Below, in pieces: positions 16,894 through 24,418 of a DNA stretch of 44,101 nt. Each line of letters begins with the position of its first letter. The stretch's first letter is position 1. Source of the stretch: CAZYBU01 sp964645775. Lineage in GTDB: Bacteria; Spirochaetota; UBA4802; UBA5550. The translations under genes were made by a program, and so were the position numbers. The notes below the pieces were generated by a model. The model was not told where the DNA came from, ran no database searches, and saw only the letters and a list, made by a program, of their open reading frames with translations. The stretch covers positions 1-44,101 of the forward strand of contig CAZYBU010000029.1 in assembly GCA_964645775.1 (NCBI GenBank). Reading direction: 5' to 3'.

Positions 16894-17506
16894 TTCCACG
16901 AAGAAGATACGAATCGATACTCTTCTCAGGGTATATCGCAAAGGTTATGGCTACGCCCGTATGACCATGGTGGATAGCATGGATACGTATTTTTCCGCAC
17001 GAACGGAGAGGGAATTTCTCAACCGGCTGGAGGATGGAGACAGGATTGAATGCTACCTGTGGCTTGAAAACAGGGATTCCTATGAATTCACCCTGGAGGT
17101 CATCGGACGAATCAACAGGTACAGTCTCCTGTTCTTTAATCACACGGACAGTATACGGCATACAAAGGAACGGAAGTGCATTCAGGCAGAGGTCGATATA
17201 CCGGTATCTTTCTTTATTATCACCGTTTCTGATGATGATCCCGGTATAAGCACAAACGATATAGTTTTCCATAAGGGAAAATTGGTACAACTCAGTGACC
17301 GGGAAGCCCTGCTTAAGACGGATACCGATCTTCCCTTGGATGGTTTCATTAAGGGACACTCTCCGATAGATGGGCAGGATACCGAGCTGGTGGCCAGGGT
17401 CGATTCTAAGCCAGAATCGGACCTGTATCAGATTATCTTTGAAGGCATGTCGGATCAGGAGAGGATGATGATCCTTGACTATGTCTACAGCATCTACAGG
17501 GAGTAA
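16880..17506 (+). CDS. PilZ-like protein with a degenerate c-di-GMP site
   Basis: A 208-residue soluble protein with a YcgR-like N-terminal barrel (residues 10-90: DGDRIECYLWLENRDSYEFTLEVIGRI) and a PilZ-like second half (RKCIQAEVDIPVSFFII, then KLVQLSDREALLKTDTDLPLDGFI). In binding PilZ domains the signatures are RxxxR and (D/N)xSxxG. Here the second Arg of the first is Gln102 and the Gly of the second is Glu142, so binding of c-di-GMP is doubtful. It is the last gene of the overlapping trio. I assign PilZ by resemblance, with moderate certainty; the role could be motility control or none related to c-di-GMP. Confidence 0.55.
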   Translation: MKNIDSTKKIRIDTLLRVYRKGYGYARMTMVDSMDTYFSARTEREFLNRLEDGDRIECYLWLENRDSYEFTLEVIGRINRYSLLFFNHTDSIRHTKERKCIQAEVDIPVSFFIITVSDDDPGISTNDIVFHKGKLVQLSDREALLKTDTDLPLDGFIKGHSPIDGQDTELVARVDSKPESDLYQIIFEGMSDQERMMILDYVYSIYRE

Positions 17507-17594
17507 CAGATACTCCGTTTCATTCCCATAAAATTATAAGGAATCCCTTCCAGGCTTCCGACATATTAGACATAAGCCTGAGGTTGCTCTAACT

Positions 17595-18569
17595 ATGTCT
17601 ATGAAATGGATTCTGATAATTGTTCTGACTGTTGTTTCCATGACAATAGCCCTGGGGATGGATAGCTCACCTGGTGACGTTTTTCGCGTTGTCATTTCCA
17701 TGCCGGAACAGGTTTTCCATCATGATGAGGATATTTTCGTCACCATGACGGTGACAAATCAATCAGGATACTCCAACAGCTTTACCATTTATGATGAGCG
17801 GGAAAGGGATGTATCCTATACCACCTTTCAGCCGGTTGTGTACGATTCTATGGGGAGAAATGCTGAGATCATTGTCCCATACAGGCAAGAGGACCTTGGA
17901 CTTGATGAACTACTCTCACAGTGCACCGCGCGGACCATACTCCTGGGGCCCGGTGAGAGTTTTTCTTATCGTACCGATCTAAAAAAGATCTACAGACTCA
18001 AGGAAAAGACATCCTACCGGGTGCGGGGTTTCTTTTTTCCCGATCTGTCAGAGCGGATAAGTATTCGCTCCCTGAACGGATTACATTTCAGTATCAAACG
18101 AAGGGAGTTTCATGCCTACAGAAGCGGAATACTTGACGATTATCGGCCTGAAAAATATTCAAGGGAAGTGTCACCCTCTGAAATCGTGGCGCTGGCGCTG
18201 AACGCGGAAAAAGATAATGACTGGGAGCGACTTCGTAAATATATTAATATTGAAAAATACATAAGGTCCTATTCTCAATTTCTGAGTGACTACTCTGAGG
18301 CGGACGTTATCGAGAAAGCTCATATCAGGAAACGATTCGTGAGATACCTGGCCCGTGAACGTCATGACAGGCTGGTCTCCTATAAAATTCTTGACCAGCG
18401 TGTGAAGCGAGACAGGGCCCATGTGGAAGTCTACGTAATAAGATATGGTGTGCGAAAGAATGAGCAGTTCACCTATTATTATACTCTCCAGAAGCCGGAT
18501 GAAGATAATAATGGTCACTGGCTCATAACGGATCTGGAAGCAACTGTTGTTAAGGGGATACCGCAATGA
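17595..18569 (+). CDS. Exported protein of unknown function, upstream of fliM
   Basis: A 324-residue protein not recognised as a named family. A signal peptide (MSMKWILIIVLTVVSMTIALG) is followed by a beta-rich Ig-like domain (DIFVTMTVTNQSGYSNSFTIYDE to about residue 150) resembling intracellular proteinase-inhibitor/BsuPI-like folds, then a helical section and an NTF2-like C-terminal part (HDRLVSYKILDQRVKRDRAHVEVYVIRYG, FTYYYTLQKPDEDNNGHWLITDLEA). The layout suggests a periplasmic binding or adaptor protein. The stop overlaps the fliM start by 4 bp (ATGA), so translation is coupled. ATG 17601 is an alternative start. Confidence 0.7.
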   Translation: MSMKWILIIVLTVVSMTIALGMDSSPGDVFRVVISMPEQVFHHDEDIFVTMTVTNQSGYSNSFTIYDERERDVSYTTFQPVVYDSMGRNAEIIVPYRQEDLGLDELLSQCTARTILLGPGESFSYRTDLKKIYRLKEKTSYRVRGFFFPDLSERISIRSLNGLHFSIKRREFHAYRSGILDDYRPEKYSREVSPSEIVALALNAEKDNDWERLRKYINIEKYIRSYSQFLSDYSEADVIEKAHIRKRFVRYLARERHDRLVSYKILDQRVKRDRAHVEVYVIRYGVRKNEQFTYYYTLQKPDEDNNGHWLITDLEATVVKGIPQ

Positions 18570-19591
18570 CGGAAATATTGTCGCAGGATGAAATTGATGC
18601 TTTGTTGACCGCCATCTCGACCGGAGAGGTGGACACAGCTGACTATTCCGCCAGCAAGGAACAGAAGAAGGTCAAAATATACGACTTCCGCAGGCCGGAC
18701 AAGTTTTCGAAAGACCATATCCGCACCCTGCAGATGATGCACGAGACCTTTGCTCGTCTTACAACAACCGCCCTGTCGGCCCAGCTTCGCGCCCTGGTTA
18801 GTGTTCACGTCGCGTCTGTGGACCAGCTTACCTATGAGGAATTCATACGGTCCATACCGAACCCGACAACTCTTGCAGTCATTAACATGGATCCACTGAA
18901 AGGCTCTGCGGTTCTTGAAATCGACCCTTCCATTACCTTTACCATAATTGACAAGCTCTTTGGAGGGATGGGAGAACCGGCCAAGATAAGCCGTGAACTG
19001 ACGGACATTGAGCTTTCCGTAATGGAAGGCATCATCGTGCGTATACTGGGAAATCTCCGGGAAGCGTGGTCGAACGTAATAGATCTCCGGCCCCGTCTGG
19101 GAAACATTGAGACAAATCCGCAGTTTGCTCAGATTGTTCCGCCCAATGATATGGTTGTTCTTATTACCCTGGAAACAAAAGTCGGGGAAGTCGAGGGTAT
19201 GACAAACCTCTGTATACCTTATATCTCCATAGAACCTGTTATATCAAAGCTCTCGGCCCAATACATGTATTCAAGTATACGGAAAGGAGCCACGGACGAG
19301 AATCTCTCTATCATCCAGAACCGGCTTGAGACCGTCACCCTGCCGGTTATCGCTGAGATCGGTGAAGTGAAACTCAAAATGTCTGAGATTATCAGCATTC
19401 AGCCAGGGGATGTCGTTAAGCTGCCTGACACGAAAATTGGTTCAGAGATGACCCTCAAGATTGGCGGAAGAAAGAAGTACCGCTGCCGTCCGGGACTCGT
19501 TTCCAACCGCCTTGCCGTTAAGGTAGGTGAAAAGATAGACGAAGTTCCGGATGAACTTCTCACGACAAAACGTGGTGAAGATGAATTATAA
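18566..19591 (+). CDS. fliM: Flagellar motor switch protein FliM
   Basis: A 341-residue component of the flagellar C-ring, which binds phospho-CheY to switch rotation. The N-terminus MTEILSQDEIDALLTAI is the CheY-P-binding peptide. The middle domain contains LFGGMGEP (GGxG) and the C-terminal SpoA/FliN-like domain begins near VTLPVIAEIGEVKLKMSEI. It is 4-bp coupled to the exported protein upstream and is not flanked by fliN, fliL or other flagellar genes, unlike the large fla operons of Treponema or Borrelia. Confidence 0.97.
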   Translation: MTEILSQDEIDALLTAISTGEVDTADYSASKEQKKVKIYDFRRPDKFSKDHIRTLQMMHETFARLTTTALSAQLRALVSVHVASVDQLTYEEFIRSIPNPTTLAVINMDPLKGSAVLEIDPSITFTIIDKLFGGMGEPAKISRELTDIELSVMEGIIVRILGNLREAWSNVIDLRPRLGNIETNPQFAQIVPPNDMVVLITLETKVGEVEGMTNLCIPYISIEPVISKLSAQYMYSSIRKGATDENLSIIQNRLETVTLPVIAEIGEVKLKMSEIISIQPGDVVKLPDTKIGSEMTLKIGGRKKYRCRPGLVSNRLAVKVGEKIDEVPDELLTTKRGEDEL

Positions 19592-19621
19592 TTTCCGATA
19601 CCGTTAAATACGCGGTAACCG

Positions 19622-19643
19622 TAAAACTGGCCGAAGAGGCCGG
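19622..19643 (-). terminator. Candidate terminator of the LytM-like gene
   Basis: On the minus strand CCGGCC-TCTTC-GGCCAG forms a 6-bp stem (one wobble pair) followed by TTTT, 30 bp after the stop. It sits between converging fliM and the LytM-like gene, so it may serve fliM weakly too. Confidence 0.55.
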
Positions 19644-19672
19644 CTTATGATAAATCAAATCTGCGTCAAATT

Positions 19673-20689
19673 TCAGCGGATGATTCGGTTCAGATAGGGA
19701 AGAGGATCAACGAATTCCGTACCTATGCGAATCTGGTAGTAACAGATATACTGCGTGGTTTTGCCTGTACGTCCCACATATCCGATAATCTCATTCTTCT
19801 TAACCTTCTGGCCTTCCTTGACGGAGATACGCTGGCAGTGGGAATAAAAGGTCTCGAAACCGTACTTGTGACGGATACTGATGGTCAGGCCCTTGTTCGG
19901 GTCCCAGGAGATGTTCTTTACCGTACCGGGCGCTGTGGAACGGATTTCCGTGCCGGGAAAACTTTCAATGTTAATGCCGGCATGGAATTCCTGCTCAAAG
20001 GTATAGGGTGAATTACGGTTTCCAAAACGGGATACGATGTATCCGTCAACAGGCCAGATAGAAGGAGTATTTTCTATTATCTTTCTCCGGTACTCGATGA
20101 ACTTCTTAATCTTTTTTACAAGGACCTTTGTTGTTTTTAACTCGTGTTCGATTTCCTGGAGGTTCAGTATTTCCAGGGGTGGAGATGTGGGGTCAACGTC
20201 ATAGTCTGCAGGTGGTGTCGGGTTGTCGCCCCCTCCCCGGGCCCAGAGAGAATTGATATCACTCCCCGGAGTAAGAGAATAGAGATGAGTCAACTCAGGC
20301 TTGAGCTGTTGAAAATGATCGTAGAGCCGGTTGATCTCTTCCCGGTACTTCTCCACCTGCAGTTTGGAATTGGTGCCATATTTTTTAAGTTTGGAAACTT
20401 CCTTGATTGTGGATGTATGACGTATGATCAAAACAGAGGTAACGGAAACTGTGGCGCTCAGTACAATGAGAATAAAAGAAATGGCGAAGATGGATACATG
20501 AAAATTTATGATTCTCTTTTCGGAATGAGGGATGAACATAACAGTAATACGTTCCTTCCCCCGGGCATTGAAACGATGCCAGAGATCTCCAGCTTTGTTG
20601 AAAAATCCACTGAACTGTTTGTGCAGAAAACGTTCAATGTATTCCTGCAGATCAGCGAGGTTAGAGTCTTTAAAGGGATTCAATGCCAT
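19673..20689 (-). CDS. LytM/M23-fold protein lacking metal ligands
   Basis: A 338-residue inner-membrane protein: cytoplasmic N-terminus, one membrane segment (about residues 63-90, VSIFAISFILIVLSATVSVTSVLII), coiled-coil (95-135), proline-rich linker, second coiled-coil (about 175-205), then a LytM/M23 domain (about 210-338). M23 peptidases hold zinc with HxxxD and HxH. Here the first is FHAGIN (His236, with Asn240 in place of Asp) and HLHFEI is replaced by ICYYQI (Ile315 and Tyr317). His284 of YSHC remains. The protein is therefore unlikely to cut peptidoglycan itself and may activate an amidase, as EnvC and NlpD do. Assignment of the fold is firm, of the role inferred. Confidence 0.88.
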   Translation of the reverse strand: MALNPFKDSNLADLQEYIERFLHKQFSGFFNKAGDLWHRFNARGKERITVMFIPHSEKRIINFHVSIFAISFILIVLSATVSVTSVLIIRHTSTIKEVSKLKKYGTNSKLQVEKYREEINRLYDHFQQLKPELTHLYSLTPGSDINSLWARGGGDNPTPPADYDVDPTSPPLEILNLQEIEHELKTTKVLVKKIKKFIEYRRKIIENTPSIWPVDGYIVSRFGNRNSPYTFEQEFHAGINIESFPGTEIRSTAPGTVKNISWDPNKGLTISIRHKYGFETFYSHCQRISVKEGQKVKKNEIIGYVGRTGKTTQYICYYQIRIGTEFVDPLPYLNRIIR

Positions 20690-20878
20690 GATAATTTCTG
20701 TGCTGTCTTATCCTTCCGGAATCTGGTTATGTTAAGGACGTGAATAAAATGGAGACGGATATGTTTGTTAGACTTTAGAGTCTGATTATAGTATCGACAA
20801 CAACATGTCAAGTCTATTCTACAAAAATCGACCGGAAAGCCGGTTACAGGTGGCTATGGGACATAATCGAAGAATGTG

Positions 20879-20908
20879 ATAAAAAAATGCCCCTGATGAA
20901 ATCGGGGC
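20879..20908 (-). terminator. Rho-independent terminator of pstS
   Basis: On the minus strand GCCCCGAT-TTC-ATCAGGGGC (one bulged base) is followed by a run of seven T, 36 bp after the pstS stop. Confidence 0.85.
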
Positions 20909-20943
20909 CAGTATAGGGCACGCTTAGCGCAAATGATTGCATG

Positions 20944-21780
20944 TCACTTTTTAAGGGGAATGACTTTCTTGCTCTTAACGATTTTTTCTCCCTCAGGACT
21001 TTTGATGAAGTCGATAAAGCTTTGTGCATCATTAGAAAGCTTGTTGGCGTCAACGTAAAGATAGAGAAGACGGGCAATAGGGTGCTTGTCAGCGTTCTCA
21101 ATCCCTGGATCAATACCGTTAACAGAAAGAGCTTTAACCTGCGGATTAATGAAACCGAGACCAATATAGCCGATCGCCTGCTTATTGCCAGTAACGGTCT
21201 GTGCTGCACCAGCATTGGTCTTCCGGTAGTCGATATCTTGACGAATCTTGTGCTTTCCTTCAAGGATCTTCTCATTCCAAACCCCGAATGTTCCGGAATT
21301 GGACTCACGGGAGATAACAACAATCCTGCTGTCTTCGCCGCCAACTTCTTTCCAGTTGCTGATTTCTCCGGTATAGATCTTTTTCAGCTGCTCGGTCGTA
21401 AGATTGTCAACCGGGTTGTCGGGATTGACCATGGGAACAATCATGTCTGCGCCAACAGCGATCTCTTCAACATCGAGACCTTTTTCTTTGGCCATTTCGT
21501 GTTCATTATCTTTCATCTTGCGGGACGCCATTGCGATTTCGCATGTTCCGTTGATAAGAGACTTGATGCCATCACCAGAGCCGGTTTTCTTAACAGAGAA
21601 CTGAACATTAGGGTGCTTCTTGCTATAAAGCCTATTGGCCTTATGAACGATAGGGCTAACGTCCGTAGAACCTTTGATTACGATCATCTTTGATCTTTTC
21701 TTCCCGCATCCGCTGAAACCTGCAACAGCTATGGCTGCAACAAAAGCGATGAAGAAGAGCTTTTTGAAGACTAATGTCAT
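20944..21780 (-). CDS. pstS: Phosphate-binding lipoprotein PstS
   Basis: A 278-residue periplasmic-face lipoprotein that captures phosphate for the Pst ABC transporter. The signal ends in AVAGFSGC, lipidated at Cys25. The phosphate-contact regions are visible: IKGSTDVSP, TGSGDGIKSL, IAMASRKMKD, and SRESNSGTFGVW. AGGAGG lies 11 nt before the ATG at 21780, slightly long. It is transcribed away from pstB, with a 408-bp region between them, and ends in its own terminator. Smaller than E. coli PstS, similar to the short-form PstS of Gram-positive bacteria and spirochaetes. Confidence 0.95.
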   Translation of the reverse strand: MTLVFKKLFFIAFVAAIAVAGFSGCGKKRSKMIVIKGSTDVSPIVHKANRLYSKKHPNVQFSVKKTGSGDGIKSLINGTCEIAMASRKMKDNEHEMAKEKGLDVEEIAVGADMIVPMVNPDNPVDNLTTEQLKKIYTGEISNWKEVGGEDSRIVVISRESNSGTFGVWNEKILEGKHKIRQDIDYRKTNAGAAQTVTGNKQAIGYIGLGFINPQVKALSVNGIDPGIENADKHPIARLLYLYVDANKLSNDAQSFIDFIKSPEGEKIVKSKKVIPLKK

Positions 21781-21800
21781 CTTACAATAATCCTCCTTAA

Positions 21801-21824
21801 GAGATTAGAAAAAGAGATTAGAAA
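21801..21824 (-). repeat. Direct repeat in the pstS leader
   Basis: gagattagaaa occurs twice (21801-21811 and 21814-21824) with a 13-bp period, directly upstream of the pstS ribosome-binding site. It may be a protein- or RNA-level control site; no known motif is recognised. Confidence 0.4.
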
Positions 21825-21912
21825 CACAAAAAATCTTTACATCTTGGCTTGAGTAGCAGGATTGAATTGTGAATTAATTAATAAGATATTTTCAACAAAG
21901 TATTGAGAGTTT

Positions 21913-21930
21913 CTGTGAAAAACCAGTAAT
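21913..21930 (+). promoter_or_regulatory. Pho-box-like sequence
   Basis: CTGTGAAAAACCAGTAAT matches about 13-14 of the 18 positions of the E. coli Pho box (CTGTCATAAAACTGTCAT-like, two 7-bp repeats spaced 11 bp apart). It lies midway between pstS and the pstB-phoU-phoB-phoR operon, whose product PhoB would bind it. The consensus is from enterobacteria, so relevance here is an inference. Confidence 0.4.
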
Positions 21931-22188
21931 TGCAAAAAAAATACTGGATCAGGTATGGCAGGATGGGATATTTGCGTGAAAAATGGCAATTCTCGATTGA
22001 AGATAGATGGAGCAAGAGGATATTAAACAAAAATTTTATCATATTATTATATAATTTTCACTTGCAGGGCTTCAATATCAGCTAAATGCAAAAGGTCTGA
22101 AACCGGGAGTGGTACATCGAATTGAAGACCATACGTTGTACGTGTTCTGACAGTTAAGAATATCTATCAGGAAAACAGGCATCTGATC

Positions 22189-22941
22189 ATGAGTAAATTG
22201 ATAACAAAGGATCTTACCTTTTATTACGGGGATTTTGCAGCTATCAAGAACATCAACCTCGAAGTTGATAAGAATACGGTCATGGCCCTTATCGGTCCAT
22301 CGGGCTGCGGTAAATCCACCTATATCCGATGTGTAAATCGGATGAATGATATTATTCCAGGTACCAGGGTCGTGGGAGATATCAGTCTTGATGGTGAGTC
22401 GATTTACCATCACAAGTATGACGTAACCCGGCTTCGTAGAAGAGTAGGCATGGTTTTCCAGAAGTCCAATCCCTTTCCCAAATCGATTTGGGAAAATGTC
22501 GCCTATGGACTTAAGATTAATGGCATAAAAGATAAGAAGACCATTGGTGAAAAGGTTGAAGGTTCTTTGAAGGCGACAGCGCTCTGGGGCGAGGTTAAAG
22601 ACCGCCTTAACGATTCAGCCATTGAGCTTTCCGGCGGACAGCAGCAGCGTCTCTGTATAGCAAGAACCATCGCCGTGGAACCGGAAGTTATTCTCATGGA
22701 CGAACCGGCATCCGCCCTTGACCCTATTTCAACCCAGAAGATAGAGGAACTGATTCATGAGCTTAAAAAGAACTATACTATTGTAATTGTAACGCATAAT
22801 ATGCAGCAGGCGGCCCGGGTGAGCGATTATACGGCTTTCTTCTATATGGGTGATCTAATCGAGGTCAATAAGACGGAGAAGATGTTTACCAAACCGGACA
22901 TAGAGATGACCGAGAATTATATAACCGGTAAATTCGGTTAA
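22189..22941 (+). CDS. pstB: Phosphate ABC transporter ATPase PstB
   Basis: A 250-residue ATP-binding subunit driving phosphate import at the inner membrane. Walker A GPSGCGKST (36-44), Q-loop VFQKSNPFPKSIWENV, signature LSGGQQQR (148-154), Walker B VILMDEPASALD (Asp171, Glu172) and switch His203 are all present. NPFPKSIWENVAYG and the MTENYITGKFG ending are typical of PstB. The ribosome-binding site is weak. The gene leads the pstB-phoU-phoB-phoR operon; the permease genes pstC and pstA that normally precede pstB are not here. Confidence 0.97.
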   Translation: MSKLITKDLTFYYGDFAAIKNINLEVDKNTVMALIGPSGCGKSTYIRCVNRMNDIIPGTRVVGDISLDGESIYHHKYDVTRLRRRVGMVFQKSNPFPKSIWENVAYGLKINGIKDKKTIGEKVEGSLKATALWGEVKDRLNDSAIELSGGQQQRLCIARTIAVEPEVILMDEPASALDPISTQKIEELIHELKKNYTIVIVTHNMQQAARVSDYTAFFYMGDLIEVNKTEKMFTKPDIEMTENYITGKFG

Positions 22942-23006
22942 AAAACTGTTGATCTATGATGTAATTTCATTCTATCATTTTATCTGTCAATGAGGGGGAG
23001 ACCTAT

Positions 23007-23663
23007 ATGACAACGCATCTTGAACAGGAACTCGAGAAGGTCAAGGCCCGGATTTATGAAATGTCCGACCTGGCAATTGAAGCGATTATACAGTCAGTTG
23101 ACGCGTTAAAACAACAGGACGTGGAGAAGGCTGAAAAGATAATACAGGATGACAGCAAACTCGACAGGCTTGAACTCCAGATAGATGATGACTGTACCCG
23201 GATCATGGTAACGCAACAGCCGGCTGCTATCGACATGAGAATGGTTCTCGCATTCCTGAAAATGAACACGGACCTGGAACGCATAGGCGATCTGGCGACA
23301 AGCATTGCGAAGGAAACTATTAAACTGAGCGACAGGCCTCTCATAAAATCTCTGATTGACATACCCCGTATGTCAACCATAGGCATTGATATGATTCGTA
23401 AATCGCTGGAGGCCATGTCCGCCAAAGACGCGGAAAAGGTAACTAATGTTATCAGTATGGACAAACAGATTGATGAATTAAATATGCAGATCTACCGTGA
23501 GCTCTTCTCCTTTATGGTGGAAAATCCCCATACCATCTCTCAATCCCTGAGCCTTATTATGGTGTCTCGATCTCTGGAGAGGATCGGGGATCATGCGGCA
23601 AATATCGCTGAGCGAGTGATATATTACATTGAAGGGGTAGATGTGCGCCACAGTGATATATGA
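23007..23663 (+). CDS. phoU: Phosphate signalling protein PhoU
   Basis: A 218-residue all-helical cytoplasmic protein with two PhoU repeats, each marked by a metal-binding-type motif: LERIGDLATSIAKE (about 92-105) and LERIGDHAANIAERV (about 192-206). PhoU links the Pst transporter to the PhoR kinase and keeps the Pho regulon off when phosphate is plentiful. GGGGGAG precedes the ATG. It lies 65 bp after pstB and 27 bp before phoB. Confidence 0.97.
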   Translation: MTTHLEQELEKVKARIYEMSDLAIEAIIQSVDALKQQDVEKAEKIIQDDSKLDRLELQIDDDCTRIMVTQQPAAIDMRMVLAFLKMNTDLERIGDLATSIAKETIKLSDRPLIKSLIDIPRMSTIGIDMIRKSLEAMSAKDAEKVTNVISMDKQIDELNMQIYRELFSFMVENPHTISQSLSLIMVSRSLERIGDHAANIAERVIYYIEGVDVRHSDI

Positions 23664-23690
23664 ACCGGCTCTGGTCCCGGTTAGTGAACA

Positions 23691-24380
23691 ATGAAAAAAA
23701 TAATTTTTGTAATTGATGACGAAGAAGATATTCAGGAAATTCTGAAGGTAAACCTGCAGAATGAAGGTTATGAGGTCCCTGTTTTTGGCGGTGCTGTTGA
23801 GGCGTTGAAACAGCTTGAGATGGTTGTTCCAGATCTGATCATTCTTGATATTATGATGGAAGGGATGGATGGATACGACTTCTGCAAGAAGCTCCGGGCG
23901 GACCAGAGATTCAGAACAATACCTATAATATTTCTTTCCGCGAAATCCGATGAATTTGACAGGATCCTGGGACTGGAGCTGGGGGGAGACGATTACATCA
24001 CGAAGCCCTTCAGCATTAAGGAACTCAAGTCCAGGGTGAAAGCCGTTCTCCGCAGGGCCGTCAGGGGAGAAGATTACCAGGATCAGCCCGATAAGATTGT
24101 TTACCAGGGAATAGAATTATACCCGGACCACTATATGCTTACTATTGATGGCGAGGATGTTCAGATAACTAAAACGGAGTTCGGGATTCTCTATCTCTTT
24201 CTGCGGAATCCTGGAAAGATATTTACCCGGGACAATATAATAGACAGCATTCGGGGAAATGATGTCTATGTCGTCGACCGTACCATTGATGTCCATGTAA
24301 TGAACCTCAGAAAAAAGCTGGGACCTTATAAGAACATAATCAAGACATTCTCCGGTGTAGGTTACGGGTTTAAAGAATAG
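23691..24380 (+). CDS. phoB: PhoB-like response regulator (OmpR family)
   Basis: A 229-residue transcription factor. The receiver domain (1-120) has acidic residues Asp9, Asp10, Glu11, phosphoacceptor Asp53 (LIILDIMMEGMDG), Ser83 and Lys105 (DYITKPFS). The C-terminal winged helix (about 130-229) includes TKTEFGILYLFLRNPGKIFTR and VDRTIDVHVMNLRKKLG. It is likely to be phosphorylated by the kinase encoded next and to activate phosphate-starvation genes including pstS. Name phoB or phoP by context. Confidence 0.93.
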   Translation: MKKIIFVIDDEEDIQEILKVNLQNEGYEVPVFGGAVEALKQLEMVVPDLIILDIMMEGMDGYDFCKKLRADQRFRTIPIIFLSAKSDEFDRILGLELGGDDYITKPFSIKELKSRVKAVLRRAVRGEDYQDQPDKIVYQGIELYPDHYMLTIDGEDVQITKTEFGILYLFLRNPGKIFTRDNIIDSIRGNDVYVVDRTIDVHVMNLRKKLGPYKNIIKTFSGVGYGFKE

Positions 24381-24418
24381 CCTTCCGCCCCGAAAACAGG
24401 GCAACGGAGAATTCTGCC

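Larger units (their letters stand above)
21781..22188. other. Long intergenic region between divergent pstS and pstB
   Basis: No gene is visible in these 408 AT-rich bases. They hold a 13-bp-period direct repeat in the pstS leader (21801-21824), a Pho-box-like sequence (21913-21930), an inverted repeat CCAGTA/TACTGG (21923-21947), and a TATAAT at 22050-22055 that may be the -10 of pstB. The region is expected to contain both phosphate-starvation promoters. Confidence 0.6.

Noticed and set aside
22078..22413. Minus-strand frame overlapping the pstB promoter and start
   Set aside because: Covers the pstB N-terminus antisense, no ribosome-binding site or known domain.
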